64,000 bases of DNA from Pseudomonas sp. PDM18 (GCF_014852585.1 NZ_JACVBX010000012.1:124001-188000), one strand, 5' to 3'; positions 11,733 to 21,235 are shown, counted from the first letter of the stretch. Program-made: numbers and translations. The notes: generated by a model from the sequence alone, not told the origin.

Positions 11733-13469
11733 ATGCCGGCCGATCCGATTACCCTCGCCGTGGTTCGAGGTGCGCTGGAGATGACCCAGCGTGAAATGAC
11801 CCTGACCCTGGAGAAGACCAGCCGCTCCAGCGTGTTCAACCTCGCCCACGACTATTCCAACGCACTCTTCGACCATCACTCGGAAATGATCCTGCAGGGG
11901 CAGGACATTCCCATCCACCTGGGCTCGCTGATCCCTGCGATGAAGGCTGTTTCCGGCTACTTCGGCGAGGATATCGCCGAAGGCGACGTGATCTATCACA
12001 ACGACCCCACCTACGCCGGCAGCCACATCATCGACTGCTGCATGTACAAGCCGGTGTTCTACCAGGGCGAGTTGGTGTTCTGGACGGTCTGCAAGGGCCA
12101 TCTGACCGATATCGGCGGCCCGGTGCCGGCCGGCTACAACCCCGATGCCAAGGAGATCTACGCCGAAGGCCTGCGCATTCCGCCGGTGAAGCTGTGGGAG
12201 AAAGGCCGCCGTCGCGAGGACGTGATCAACCTGTTGCTCACCAACATGCGCGCCCGACGCAACCAGGAAGGCGATCTCAACGCCCAGTACGGCGCCTGCC
12301 GGGTCGGCGAGCGCAACCTGCTCGCCCTGCTCGACAAATATGGCGTCGCCACCGTGCGCGAATGCATCGCCGAGCTGAAAGACATGGCCGACCGTCAGAT
12401 GCGCGAGCTGATCCGCTCGGTGCCCGATGGCAGTTACACCGGCCATGCGGTACTGGAAGACTCCGGTCACGGCCTGGGCGAACTGGCGATCAGCGCCACC
12501 GTGACGATCAAGGACGATACCTGCCACATCACCGTGCAAAGCCCGCCGCAGGTGCCCTATTTCATCAACTCCTACGCGGGCAACTCGATGTCCGGCATCT
12601 ATCTGGGGCTGATGATGTTCGCCCAGGTTCCGCCACCCTACAACGCCGGGCTGTACCGCTGCGTGTCGGTCGATCTGGGCGCCAAGGGCACCCTCTGCAA
12701 TGCGGAAGAACCAGCACCCCACGTCAACTGCACCACCACACCGATGGAAACCCTCACCGATGCGGTGCGCCAAGCTTTCGAGCAAGCGGCGCCCGAGCGC
12801 GTAACCGCTTCGTGGGGCCATACCAGCGGGGTGAACATCGCCGGCGTCGACCCGCGCACCGGAGAGGAATACGTGACCATGGTGCTCGCCTCGATCATCT
12901 CCGGTGCCGGGGCCACTTCCGAGCTGGACGGCTGGCACGCCTGCGGGCCGCTGTGCTGCTTCGGCGCCTTGTATTCCGGCGACATCGAACTGTTGGAGTA
13001 CAGCTACCCCATCCTCATCCACCGCTACGGGCTGATGGCCGACAGCGCCGGTGCCGGCCGTCTGCGCGGAGGCTCGGGCACCTGCCTGGAAGTCGAGCCG
13101 CTGGATCACGAGATGACCGTGATTTCCTTCGGCGAAGGCCGCCAGCGCACCACCATGGGCGCCGCCGGCGCCGCCAATGCGTTGATCGAACCCAAACTCG
13201 GTGGCGTGGAACTGGTACGTGCAGGCGAGCATGAGACGCACACACGTAACGTCATGACCGTCCTCAAGCCCGGCGAGCGCCTGATCAATCGCACCCCCGG
13301 GGGCGGTGGCTACGGACAGGCCTTCCAGCGACTGCCCGCGGACGTCCTGCGCGACGTGCGTGACGGCCTGGTTTCTGCGCGAGGAGCCGAACTCGACTAT
13401 GGCGTGGTGCTCACCGCCAACGGCGATATCGATTCCGCCGCTACCGTCCAACGCCGCCAATCCGCCTGA
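11733..13469 (+). CDS. hyuB: Hydantoinase B/oxoprolinase family protein
   Basis: A 578-aa cytoplasmic subunit of the HyuB/N-methylhydantoinase B family (also acetone and acetophenone carboxylase subunits). Recognisable blocks are DPITLAVVRGALEM, NLAHDYSNALFDHHSEMI, YHNDPTYAGSHIID, CKGHLTDIGG and the glycine-rich end NRTPGGGGYG. Members hydrolyse or carboxylate with ATP together with a HyuA partner. The substrate cannot be told from sequence. AAGGAG precedes the ATG. It is followed by hyuA after 11 bases; a B-before-A order is less usual than A-before-B. Confidence 0.9.
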   Translation: MPADPITLAVVRGALEMTQREMTLTLEKTSRSSVFNLAHDYSNALFDHHSEMILQGQDIPIHLGSLIPAMKAVSGYFGEDIAEGDVIYHNDPTYAGSHIIDCCMYKPVFYQGELVFWTVCKGHLTDIGGPVPAGYNPDAKEIYAEGLRIPPVKLWEKGRRREDVINLLLTNMRARRNQEGDLNAQYGACRVGERNLLALLDKYGVATVRECIAELKDMADRQMRELIRSVPDGSYTGHAVLEDSGHGLGELAISATVTIKDDTCHITVQSPPQVPYFINSYAGNSMSGIYLGLMMFAQVPPPYNAGLYRCVSVDLGAKGTLCNAEEPAPHVNCTTTPMETLTDAVRQAFEQAAPERVTASWGHTSGVNIAGVDPRTGEEYVTMVLASIISGAGATSELDGWHACGPLCCFGALYSGDIELLEYSYPILIHRYGLMADSAGAGRLRGGSGTCLEVEPLDHEMTVISFGEGRQRTTMGAAGAANALIEPKLGGVELVRAGEHETHTRNVMTVLKPGERLINRTPGGGGYGQAFQRLPADVLRDVRDGLVSARGAELDYGVVLTANGDIDSAATVQRRQSA

Positions 13470-13480
13470 GGAAATCGACC

Positions 13481-15562
13481 ATGCACAGCCAATACCGCCT
13501 CGGTGTCGACGCCGGGGGCACCTTCACCGACTTCATCCTGGCCGAACGCGAGGGCCGCGTGCACTTGTTCAAGGCACTCTCAACCCCGCAGGACGGCACC
13601 CTGGCCATCGCCGACGGGCTACGCCAGATCAGCCAGGCCCTCGGCCGTCCGGTAGAGGAAATCGTCGCCAACTGCGACCTCTGCATCAACGGCACCACCG
13701 TGGCGCTCAACGCGCTGATTGAACTCAAAGGCGTCAAGGTCGGCCTGCTCGCCACCCAGGGTCACGAAGACAGCATCGAGATCCGCCTGGGCCACAAGGA
13801 AGAAGGCTACCGCTATGACCCCGACTACCCGCCGGCGCCACAGCTGGCCCAGCGCTTCCTGCGCCGCCCAGTGCGCGGACGCATCCTCGCCGACGGCCGG
13901 GAGCACACCGCGCTGAACGAGGAAGACGTGCGCGCCGCCGCACGGCTGTTTGCCGAGCAAGGCGTCGAGGCAGTCGCAGTGTCCTTCCTCTGGTCCGTGC
14001 GCAACCCGACCCACGAACAGCGTGCCGCCGCGATCCTGCGCGAGATGCTGCCGGGCGTCTTCGTCTGCACCGGCACCGAGGTGTTCCCGCAGATCCGCGA
14101 ATACACCCGCACCTCCACTACCCTCGTCAACGCCTACCTGAGCCCCGTGATGGCGCGTTATGTGGCGAAGATCGACGACTACTTCCGCCAGCTCGGCGCC
14201 CAGCGCCCAGTGCGCTACTTCCAGTCCAATGGCGGCCTGGCAACCGGCGAGCACATGCGCGGCCGCGCGGTGAACGCGATCAACTCGGGGCCGGCGTCGG
14301 CGCCGCAGGCCGGGCTGTTCGTCGCCCAGCCGTTCGGCATCCACAACGTCATCACTGTAGACATGGGCGGCACTTCGTTCGACATCACCCTGACCCGCGA
14401 AGGCAAGACCAACCTCAGCCGCGACGCCGACTTTCTCCGCCAACGCATCGGCGTACCGATGATCCAGGTGGAAACCCTTGGCGCAGGCGGCGGCTCCATC
14501 GCCCACATAAACCCCTATGGCATGCTCGAGGTCGGCCCGCAGAGCGCCGGCTCCAGCCCAGGCCCCGTGGCTTACGGCCAGGGCGGCGAGGAGCCCACGG
14601 TCACCGATGCCAACCTCGCCCTGGGCTACCTCAACCCTGCCGCGCGCCTGGGCGGACGGATCAGCCTCGACCGTGAGGCTGCGCTGGCGGCCATCGGCGC
14701 AAAGATCGCCGAACCGCTGGGCATCGATGTCGACAAGGCCGCCTGGGGCATCCATGCCATCGTCAATGCCAACATGGTCAACGGCATCCGCCGCGTCTCC
14801 ATCGAGCGCGGCTACGATCCGCGCGACTTCGCCCTGATCGGTGCCGGCGGCGCAGCCGGGGTGCACATGACCGCGTTGGCCGAAGACATGGGTATCGATA
14901 CCGTCCTGATCCCCAAGGTTGCCTCCGGCCTGTGCGCGCTCGGGCAGATCCTCTCCGACGTGAAGCACAACTACCTGGCAACCCATCCCATTCTCGCCCA
15001 GGAAGATGCCGACCTCGCCGGCCTGGAGGCCGCCTTCACCGAACTCGAAGAACAGGGCCGCACAACCTTGCGCGGTGACGGCTTCCGCGACGAGGACATC
15101 GCCCTGGTGCGCAGCCTGGAGATGCGCTACGTCGGGCAGATTCACGAGTGCACCGTGGAAATCGGCGACATGCCCGTCAACGCCGCCACGCTGCCCACCA
15201 TCGTCGCTGCCTTCCATCGCCGCCACGAGGCGCTTTACACCTACGCCGAACCGGACAACCCGGTAGAAATCGTCAACCTGGAAAGCCAGGTGATCGGCCG
15301 CGTCTCGCGCCCGCCCTTCCCGAGCCTCCCTGCCAGCGACGGTCATGTGCGCCGCGCACTGGTCGGTAATCGACCGATGCTCTTCGGTGAAGACGGCATC
15401 TGGAGCGACACCCCGGTCTATCAGGGTGAAGCGCTGATGGCCGGCGACCGCCTGCACGGCCCGGCCGTCATCGAGGAAGCCACTACCAACATCCTCATCC
15501 GCCCGGACTGGATCGTGGAGCTGCACGAATCCGGCTGCTATCGCCTGACCCGCCAGCGTTGA
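13481..15562 (+). CDS. hyuA: Hydantoinase A/oxoprolinase family protein (ATP-binding subunit)
   Basis: A 693-aa protein of the HyuA/N-methylhydantoinase A family. The N-terminal domain begins YRLGVDAGGTFTDFIL (phosphate-binding DAGGTFTD) and the actin-like ATPase core carries ITVDMGGTSFDI at about residue 290 and GAGGAAGVH at about 450. The family couples ATP use to opening of cyclic amides or to carboxylation. GAGGAAATCGACC precedes the ATG. It is co-transcribed with hyuB; the AraC regulator follows on the same strand after about 100 bases. Confidence 0.92.
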   Translation: MHSQYRLGVDAGGTFTDFILAEREGRVHLFKALSTPQDGTLAIADGLRQISQALGRPVEEIVANCDLCINGTTVALNALIELKGVKVGLLATQGHEDSIEIRLGHKEEGYRYDPDYPPAPQLAQRFLRRPVRGRILADGREHTALNEEDVRAAARLFAEQGVEAVAVSFLWSVRNPTHEQRAAAILREMLPGVFVCTGTEVFPQIREYTRTSTTLVNAYLSPVMARYVAKIDDYFRQLGAQRPVRYFQSNGGLATGEHMRGRAVNAINSGPASAPQAGLFVAQPFGIHNVITVDMGGTSFDITLTREGKTNLSRDADFLRQRIGVPMIQVETLGAGGGSIAHINPYGMLEVGPQSAGSSPGPVAYGQGGEEPTVTDANLALGYLNPAARLGGRISLDREAALAAIGAKIAEPLGIDVDKAAWGIHAIVNANMVNGIRRVSIERGYDPRDFALIGAGGAAGVHMTALAEDMGIDTVLIPKVASGLCALGQILSDVKHNYLATHPILAQEDADLAGLEAAFTELEEQGRTTLRGDGFRDEDIALVRSLEMRYVGQIHECTVEIGDMPVNAATLPTIVAAFHRRHEALYTYAEPDNPVEIVNLESQVIGRVSRPPFPSLPASDGHVRRALVGNRPMLFGEDGIWSDTPVYQGEALMAGDRLHGPAVIEEATTNILIRPDWIVELHESGCYRLTRQR

Positions 15563-15659
15563 GCACGACCGGGCCCCGGTGTTGAACGGGGCCCGGTCCC
15601 GCGGCCGGCACGGGACCTGCTTGCAGAAACCACTTTCCCGGCGAACCGCGGCCCCCCCT

Positions 15660-16604
15660 ATGCAAGACCGCTACGACACCACCGAGATTCCAGGCGAGCA
15701 GCGCCAGGCGTACTGGAATCGCTGCGTCAGCCAGACCTACTTCCCGCTGGAGCTGGATTTCGCCCGTGCGCCGGGCTTCAGCGGCCGCCTGGAGACCCAC
15801 GAACTGGGCGACCTCAGCCTCTCGTACCTGGAGTCAAGCCCGCTGCGCTACCGACGCCAGACGCACCACCTGGCGCAGTGTGATGAGTCGTCCTTCCTGC
15901 TCACCCTGCCCCTGCACAGCTGTTTCGAATTTACCCAGCGCGGCCGCCAGACCCGCTGCGATCCCGGCGCCTTCGTGCTGGAGCGCAGCAGCGAGCCGTA
16001 CGAGTTCCAGTACGCCGAACACAACGCCATGTGGGTGCTGAAGCTGCCCGAGCGCATCCTGCACCGTCATGTCGCCGTCCCGGATCAGCGCTGTGCCCTC
16101 AACTTCGACGCCAGCCACGGCGCCGGAGCGCTGTTCGCCGACTACCTCGCCCTCAGCGCACGCCGCCTGCCCGAACTGCAGCCCGGCGATGGACGGCGCC
16201 TGGGCAACCAATTGCTGGAACTGCTCGGCATAGCCCTGGAGCGCCAGAACCCAGGCGAAGGTGACAGCGGCGCCGTACGTGCGGCGCACCTGCGGCGCAT
16301 CGAGCAACACATACTTCGCCACCTGGGGGACAGCGCACTGAACCCGGCCGAGATCGCCGCCGCCTGCGGCATCTCGGTGCGTTACCTGCACCTGCTGTTC
16401 CGGCAGAGTGGCCGCAGCGTGCAGGACTGGATCCGCGAGTTGCGCCTGCAGGCATGCCACGAGGCCCTGCGTTCGGGTCCGGCGCCGGTGTCCATCGGCG
16501 AACTGGCCTATCGCTGGGGCTTCGCCGACCAGGCCCACTTCAATCGGGCGTTCAAGCAGCGCTACGGCATGGCGCCTGGCGCCCTGCGCCGCTCGAATCC
16601 ATGA
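15660..16604 (+). CDS. AraC-family transcriptional regulator
   Basis: A 314-aa regulator with an N-terminal AraC-binding-like sensor domain (about residues 10-185) and a C-terminal double helix-turn-helix domain (about 210-312). Supporting blocks are AEIAAACGISVRYLHLLFRQ, AYRWGFADQAHFNRAFKQ and the closing YGMAPGALRR. The layout resembles FeaR/ChnR-type activators of aromatic or cyclic-compound catabolism. It lies directly after hyuA and is the obvious candidate regulator for hyuBA and the MFS gene. The start ATG 15660 lacks a strong SD. Confidence 0.88.
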   Translation: MQDRYDTTEIPGEQRQAYWNRCVSQTYFPLELDFARAPGFSGRLETHELGDLSLSYLESSPLRYRRQTHHLAQCDESSFLLTLPLHSCFEFTQRGRQTRCDPGAFVLERSSEPYEFQYAEHNAMWVLKLPERILHRHVAVPDQRCALNFDASHGAGALFADYLALSARRLPELQPGDGRRLGNQLLELLGIALERQNPGEGDSGAVRAAHLRRIEQHILRHLGDSALNPAEIAAACGISVRYLHLLFRQSGRSVQDWIRELRLQACHEALRSGPAPVSIGELAYRWGFADQAHFNRAFKQRYGMAPGALRRSNP

Positions 16605-16620
16605 TCAGGTACGCGGCGCT

Positions 16621-16971
16621 TCACTCCCACTCGCGGACCTGGCGCACTTCCACGCACCCCAGGCGTCCCGGTGGAATTTTCGCGGCGATACGCTCGGCCT
16701 CATCCAGGCTCTGCGCCTCGATCAGGTAGAAGCCCCCTAACTGCTCGCGGGTCTCGGCAAAGGGTCCGTCGGTGACCGTCAGCTTGTCGCCCTGCCCGCG
16801 CAGCGTGCGCCCAGTGGCCGTAGGCAACAGCGCATTGGCCGCGATGTAGTTGCCGCTGCGCCGCAACTGCTCGCTGTAGGTCATGCACTCGTCGACGATG
16901 CCGCGCAGCTCGGCTTCGGGCAGTTCCGCCGCCTTGCGTTCGTCGAAATAAATCATGCAGAGAAACTTCAT
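16621..16971 (-). CDS. YCII-related (DGPF-domain) protein
   Basis: A 116-aa dimeric alpha/beta-barrel protein of the YCII family. MKFLCMIYFDE opens the fold; TVTDGPFAETREQLGGFYLIEA carries the DGPF hallmark at residues about 68-71. Such proteins often sit beside ECF sigma factors of the ECF41/42 kind, but no sigma gene is present here. The start is ATG 16971 (AAAAGGACG before it). Enzymatic function is unknown. It is divergent from arfA. Confidence 0.88.
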   Translation of the reverse strand: MKFLCMIYFDERKAAELPEAELRGIVDECMTYSEQLRRSGNYIAANALLPTATGRTLRGQGDKLTVTDGPFAETREQLGGFYLIEAQSLDEAERIAAKIPPGRLGCVEVRQVREWE

Positions 16972-17162
16972 CGTCCTTTTCCTCGTTCTTGTCCGTCTTG
17001 TCAGAAAGGTTCGCCGTCCCAGAGTAGCCCTGATCCATGCGCGCAGGCCTTGGCCCGCCCGCCGGTAGACCAGTGGCATGGACAAGCGTGCCAGATAGGC
17101 GGAAGATGCGCGCGCCGGCGCTTGGCCGGACTCCGAGAGAAAAGCCAGACGAGGAAACGCAG

Positions 17163-17315
17163 ATGGCGAAGAAATCCAAACGGCCGAACAAGGCCAAGTC
17201 CCTGGTCGCACAGCCCCTGTTCCGCAGCCGCCAGGAACAGCCGCTCAAAGGCAAAGGCAGCTACCGCCGCGAAGCCTCCCGAAATTGGGAGGCTTCTTCG
17301 CTTCTGGCGGCCTGA
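17163..17315 (+). CDS. arfA: Alternative ribosome-rescue factor A
   Basis: A 50-aa basic protein that rescues stalled non-stop ribosomes by recruiting release factor 2. The ArfA core is clear: AQPLFRSRQEQPLKGKGSYR followed by RNWEAS, corresponding to the family pattern PLFR-(x)-KGKGSY-R-NWEAS. GAGGAAACGCAG precedes the ATG. A perfect 10-bp stem-loop (17271-17296) lies inside the last 15 codons, as in the known arfA genes, where cleavage or termination at the hairpin leaves an mRNA without a stop codon. Production is then repressed while tmRNA works. Confidence 0.88.
   Translation: MAKKSKRPNKAKSLVAQPLFRSRQEQPLKGKGSYRREASRNWEASSLLAA
17271..17296 (+). promoter_or_regulatory. Hairpin inside arfA coding region
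   Basis: GAAGCCTCCC-GAAATT-GGGAGGCTTC is a perfect 10-bp stem with a 6-base loop, followed by TTCGCTTCT. It lies within codons 37-45 of arfA, upstream of the stop at 17313. In known arfA genes an equivalent hairpin serves as an RNase III site or terminator that makes the transcript non-stop. Confidence 0.88.
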
Positions 17316-17387
17316 AAAACCTCAGAAAACCTGAACCACCCCCGCTCCTTCGCTTTCAACCGGATAGCCAAGCCCTGGAGGCCTCCC

Positions 17388-17687
17388 ATGAAAGCTCCCC
17401 TGATCGTCACCATCCTCGCCCTCCCCTTCAGCCTGTCCGCCCACGCGTTCTGCTCCGACCAGGAAGCCGAAGCCAAGGGCAAGCAGGTTGCTGCCAAGGT
17501 CACCGAGGTGACTCGCAGCGATCCCCAGCGCGCACAGAAGCTCAACGAAAAGCTCGCCGAGATGAAGAAGTCTCGCTCCAGCGAGCAGCGCCCGGACGAC
17601 TGCGCCGCCTATGACGACATGCTCAAGGAACTCAACCAGAGCGCGCCCAAGGTCGACCAGGAAACCGGCTCCAAGCCCACGCCATAG
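17388..17687 (+). CDS. Small periplasmic protein of unknown function
   Basis: A 99-aa protein with a clear Sec signal peptide (MKAPLIVTILALPFSLSAHA, cleavage after AHA) and a short helical, highly charged mature part rich in Lys/Glu with two cysteines (AFCSDQE and DDCAAYD) that could form a disulfide. I do not recognise the family. GGAGGCCTCCC precedes the ATG. It lies between arfA and sltB3 on the same strand; 70 bases separate it from arfA. Confidence 0.75.
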   Translation: MKAPLIVTILALPFSLSAHAFCSDQEAEAKGKQVAAKVTEVTRSDPQRAQKLNEKLAEMKKSRSSEQRPDDCAAYDDMLKELNQSAPKVDQETGSKPTP

Positions 17688-17838
17688 CGCAGCACCGCCC
17701 GACGAGCGTCGCGCCGACGCGGGAATTTTCGCCCACCCTTGCCCTCGAATCTGCAGACCTATCGTTTCTGCCCAACGCAGACGCGTCACAGTGGCCATGC
17801 TAAGGTGGCCCCTCCCCTGCCAGTTCCCGAGGAGAGCA

Positions 17839-19098
17839 ATGCGCACGCCTGTTTCACCTGTTGTCGGCCAACGCTGCCTGCTCATCGCCGCGCTGTCCCT
17901 GGCCAGCTTCGGCCTGCTGACCTCCTGCACCGAGCCGCCGCCCAACGCTTCCGCCGCACATGCGCAACCGACGCAGAGCTTCGCCCAATGGCGCGACGGC
18001 TTCCGCGCACAGGCGCTGGCGGCGGGTATCAGCGCGCAGACCTTCGACGCGGCCTTTGCCGGCATCGAGCCGGACGGTTCCGTGGTGACAGCCGACCACA
18101 GCCAGCCCGAGTTCACCCGTCCCGTCTGGCAATACCTGGAAAGTGCCGTGTCTCCCGCGCGCGTGCGCAACGGCCAGGACCGCCTGCAGCAGAACGCCGA
18201 TGTGCTGCAACGCATCGACATGACCTACGGCGTCGACCGCGATGCCGTGGTGGCGATCTGGGGCATGGAGAGCAACTTCGGCCAGCAGATGGGCAGCAAG
18301 AACGTTATCCGCTCCCTGGCTACCCTGGCCTATGAAGGCCGGCGCCCTGATTTCGGCCGCGATCAGCTGATCGCCGCGCTGCAGATTCTGCAGCATGGCG
18401 ATGTGCCCGCGAGCAACATGATCGGCTCCTGGGCCGGCGCCATGGGCCAGACCCAGTTCATCCCAACCACCTACAACCAGTACGCCGTGGACTTCGACGG
18501 CGACGGCCGGCGTGACATCTGGGGCTCATCTCCCGACGCACTGGCGTCTACCGCCAACTACCTGAAGACCTCTGGCTGGCAACGGGGACAGAGCTGGGGT
18601 TTCGAAGTGCGTCTGCCGCCGGGGTTCGACTACGCCCAGGCCGACATGGATACCCGCAAGCCGATGAACGAGTGGCTGCGCCAGGGCATCAAGGTCGCCA
18701 GCGGCAACCTGCCCAGCAACCCGCAGGCGAGCGTCTCGCTGCTGCTACCGGCCGGCTATCGTGGCCCTGCCTTCCTGGTGACGGATAACTTCCGCAGCAT
18801 CCTCAAGTACAACAACTCCACCTCCTACGCGCTCGCCGTGGGCCTACTGGCAGACAGCTTCAAAGGCGGCGGACAACTGGCGGCACAGTGGCCGGTGAGC
18901 GACGTCCCGCTCAGCCGCTCCGAGCGTATCGAGTTGCAGCAGTTGCTGGCACAGCGCGGTTATCAGCCGGGCACCGCGGACGGAATCATCGGCGCCAATA
19001 CGCGCAAGGCGATCCGCGCGTTCCAGCAATCCGTCGGCTCCCCGGCGGACGGCTATCCAACCACCACCCTGCTGGAGCAGCTCCGACAGAAAGCTTGA
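17839..19098 (+). CDS. sltB3: Lytic murein transglycosylase B-type with peptidoglycan-binding domain (SltB3-like)
   Basis: Periplasmic or membrane-bound enzyme cleaving the MurNAc-GlcNAc bond with 1,6-anhydro product. Of 419 aa, the signal ends in lipobox-like LLTSC (about C30). The MltB catalytic domain (about 47-330) includes AIWGMESNFGQQMGS with the catalytic Glu and SWAGAMGQTQFIPTTY. A PG-binding-1 domain (about 355-415) ends it: QRGYQPGTADGIIGANTRKA. GAGGAGAGC precedes the ATG 17839. The name follows the remembered P. aeruginosa paralogue with the same domain order. Confidence 0.88.
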   Translation: MRTPVSPVVGQRCLLIAALSLASFGLLTSCTEPPPNASAAHAQPTQSFAQWRDGFRAQALAAGISAQTFDAAFAGIEPDGSVVTADHSQPEFTRPVWQYLESAVSPARVRNGQDRLQQNADVLQRIDMTYGVDRDAVVAIWGMESNFGQQMGSKNVIRSLATLAYEGRRPDFGRDQLIAALQILQHGDVPASNMIGSWAGAMGQTQFIPTTYNQYAVDFDGDGRRDIWGSSPDALASTANYLKTSGWQRGQSWGFEVRLPPGFDYAQADMDTRKPMNEWLRQGIKVASGNLPSNPQASVSLLLPAGYRGPAFLVTDNFRSILKYNNSTSYALAVGLLADSFKGGGQLAAQWPVSDVPLSRSERIELQQLLAQRGYQPGTADGIIGANTRKAIRAFQQSVGSPADGYPTTTLLEQLRQKA

Positions 19099-19100
19099 TC

Positions 19101-19127
19101 AAAAAAGGCGCCCGAAGGCGCCTTTTT
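19101..19127. terminator. Bidirectional terminator between sltB3 and lipA
   Basis: AAAAAAGGCGCC-CGAA-GGCGCCTTTTT has a 6-bp GC stem extended by A-T pairs, with A run on one side and T run on the other. It can end both the sltB3 (+) and lipA (-) transcripts. Confidence 0.92.
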
Positions 19128-19141
19128 CATGGATCGACAGT

Positions 19142-20137
19142 TCAGCCGATCTTGGTACCGTGAGCCTGCTGATCAGCATGGTACGAAGAGCGTACCAGCG
19201 GGCCGGAAGCGACGTTCTTGAAGCCCATTTTCTCGCCTTCTTCGGCGAACCAGGCGAAGGTGTCCGGGTGGACGAAGCGCTGCACCGGCAGGTGATTGCG
19301 CGAGGGCTGCAGGTACTGGCCGAGGGTCAGCATGTCGATGTCATGCTCGCGCATGCGCTGCATGACTTCGATGACTTCCTCGTCGGTCTCGCCCAGGCCG
19401 AGCATCAGGCCGGACTTGGTCGGTACGTGGGGGACCATCTGCTTGAACTTCTGCAGCAGGTCGAGCGACCACTCGAAGTCGGAGCCCGGACGCGAGGACT
19501 TGTACAGGCGCGGAACGGTTTCCAGGTTGTGGTTGAACACGTCCGGCGGCTCGTTGGCGGTGATTTCCAGCGCGATGTCCATGCGGCCGCGGTAGTCCGG
19601 GACCAGGGTCTCCAACTGCACGCCGGGGGACAACTTGCGGATTTCGCGCAGGCAGTCGGCGAAGTGCTGGGCGCCACCGTCGCGCAGGTCGTCGCGGTCC
19701 ACCGAGGTGATCACCACGTACTTCAGGCGCAGGTCGGCGATGGCGATGGCCAGGTTGGTCGGTTCATCGACATCCAGCGGCTTCGGACGACCGTGGCCGA
19801 CATCGCAGAACGGGCAGCGGCGGGTGCAGATGTCGCCCATGATCATGAAGGTCGCAGTGCCGCCGGAGAAGCATTCGCCCAGGTTCGGGCAGGAAGCTTC
19901 CTCACAGACGCTGTGCAGCTTGTGCTTGCGCAGCAGTTGCTTGATGCGGTCGACCTCGGGGGATACGGGGATGCGCACGCGAATCCAGTCGGGCTTCTTC
20001 GGCAGTTCGTCGGTGGGGATGATCTTCACCGGAATGCGCGCGACCTTCTCTGCGCCGCGCAGCTTGACACCGACTTCCACCTTGCCCGGCTTGGCGGCCG
20101 GGGCAGCCTGGCCGGAATTCTCCACTACAGTGCTCAT
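19142..20137 (-). CDS. lipA: Lipoyl synthase
   Basis: Radical-SAM enzyme inserting two sulfurs into protein-bound octanoate to form the lipoyl cofactor; 331 aa. The auxiliary cluster cysteines are C78, C83 and C89 ([12 protein letters not shown]) and the radical-SAM cluster CxxxCxxC is C104, C108, C111 (CTRRCPFC). The C-terminal serine ligand lies in [10 protein letters not shown]. The start overlaps the lipB stop by 4 bases (ATGA), so lipB and lipA are coupled. It is the last gene of ybeD-lipB-lipA. Confidence 0.98.
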   Translation of the reverse strand: MSTVVENSGQAAPAAKPGKVEVGVKLRGAEKVARIPVKIIPTDELPKKPDWIRVRIPVSPEVDRIKQLLRKHKLHSVCEEASCPNLGECFSGGTATFMIMGDICTRRCPFCDVGHGRPKPLDVDEPTNLAIAIADLRLKYVVITSVDRDDLRDGGAQHFADCLREIRKLSPGVQLETLVPDYRGRMDIALEITANEPPDVFNHNLETVPRLYKSSRPGSDFEWSLDLLQKFKQMVPHVPTKSGLMLGLGETDEEVIEVMQRMREHDIDMLTLGQYLQPSRNHLPVQRFVHPDTFAWFAEEGEKMGFKNVASGPLVRSSYHADQQAHGTKIG

Positions 20138-20787
20138 CTAGGTTGGATCCCGCCCGTTAGGGTCTTCTGTGCCGCGTAGCCAAGGCGTTCGACGAGTTCG
20201 CCACGCAGGCGCTCGCGCACATCGGCCAATGCGATGGGGCCGGCCAGCTGACTCAGCTGGGTCATGGCCATGCCTGCGTAACCGCAGGGATTGATGCGTC
20301 GAAAGGGTTCCAGATCCATGTCCACGTTGAGAGCCAGACCATGGAAGGAACGGCCGTTGCGGATGCGCAGGCCGAGGGATGCGATCTTCGCGCCGTCCAC
20401 ATAGACGCCCGGAGCGTCGGGTTTGGACACAGCGGTGACGCCGTAACTGTCGAGCAGGCCGATGAGGCTCTGTTCGATGCGCGAAACCAGGTCGCGCACG
20501 CCAATGCCGGAGCGGCGTACGTCGAGCATCAGGTAGGCGACCAACTGGCCGGGGCCGTGGTAGGTCACTTGCCCGCCACGGTCGACCTGAACGACCGGGA
20601 TGTCGCCGGGGAACAGCACGTGTTCGGCCTTGCCAGCCTGGCCCTGGGTGAAGACGCGCTCGTGTTCGAGCAGCCAGACTTCGTCGGGCGTGACGGGTTC
20701 GCGCTCGGCGGTGAAGCGCTGCATGGCGTGCCAGGTCGGCTCGTAAGGAAGGATGCCCAGCTCACGAAAGCCCAGCGTTTCGCCCAT
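20134..20787 (-). CDS. lipB: Octanoyl-ACP:protein octanoyltransferase
   Basis: Transfers octanoate from ACP to lipoyl domains, the first step of lipoate synthesis; 217 aa. Conserved blocks are [27 protein letters not shown] with the catalytic K134, and NPCGYAGM with the catalytic C168. The ATG overlaps the ybeD stop by one base (TGATG). Order ybeD-lipB-lipA is conserved in gammaproteobacteria. Confidence 0.97.
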   Translation of the reverse strand: MGETLGFRELGILPYEPTWHAMQRFTAEREPVTPDEVWLLEHERVFTQGQAGKAEHVLFPGDIPVVQVDRGGQVTYHGPGQLVAYLMLDVRRSGIGVRDLVSRIEQSLIGLLDSYGVTAVSKPDAPGVYVDGAKIASLGLRIRNGRSFHGLALNVDMDLEPFRRINPCGYAGMAMTQLSQLAGPIALADVRERLRGELVERLGYAAQKTLTGGIQPR

Positions 20788-21086
20788 CAGAGCACCATGT
20801 GGACGCGGCCGGTGGCGCGCAGGTCTTTATGGATGTTCTGCAGTTGGTCGACGCCGGTGGCGGTGATCAGCACCTGCACGGACAGGAAACGGCCGTTGCG
20901 GCTGTCACGGGTGACCAGGGTGGTGATGTCGAGGTCCGGAGCGTGACGCTGGATGACTTCGACGACCAGGTCGGGGAAGCCTTCGCCGGCGTCGCCGATG
21001 ACCTTGATCGGGTAGCGTTCGCAGGGGAACTCGATCTTCGGCGCGGGCTGTTCGCTGGTGTCGACGGAATCAGGGGTATCAGTCAT
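20787..21086 (-). CDS. ybeD: YbeD/UPF0250 (DUF493) protein
   Basis: A 99-aa cytoplasmic protein of the DUF493 family with a ferredoxin-like, ACT-resembling fold: [18 protein letters not shown] then HAPD and [17 protein letters not shown]. In E. coli it sits next to lipB too. Biochemical role is uncertain; a regulatory role in lipoylation is a guess from position. The start ATG 21086 begins [13 protein letters not shown]; an earlier in-frame codon at 21200 would run through non-conserved sequence. Confidence 0.92.
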   Translation of the reverse strand: MTDTPDSVDTSEQPAPKIEFPCERYPIKVIGDAGEGFPDLVVEVIQRHAPDLDITTLVTRDSRNGRFLSVQVLITATGVDQLQNIHKDLRATGRVHMVL

Positions 21087-21235
21087 GGCTCTCGCGGGCG
21101 TGTGGCCCGCCTCCGCATGAACGCCCGGGATGGGGGCGCTCCGGGTGGATCGGACGACGGCCGCCGGACCACAAGGGACCAGGCAGTCGCAGGCGGGCAT
21201 TTTACCCGAGTTTGCGACTGCGCGGGCGGGTCAAT

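Noticed and set aside
17793-17810. GGCCA-N8-TGGCC before sltB3
   Set aside because: Five-base arms are expected by chance at this GC content; may simply overlap a promoter.
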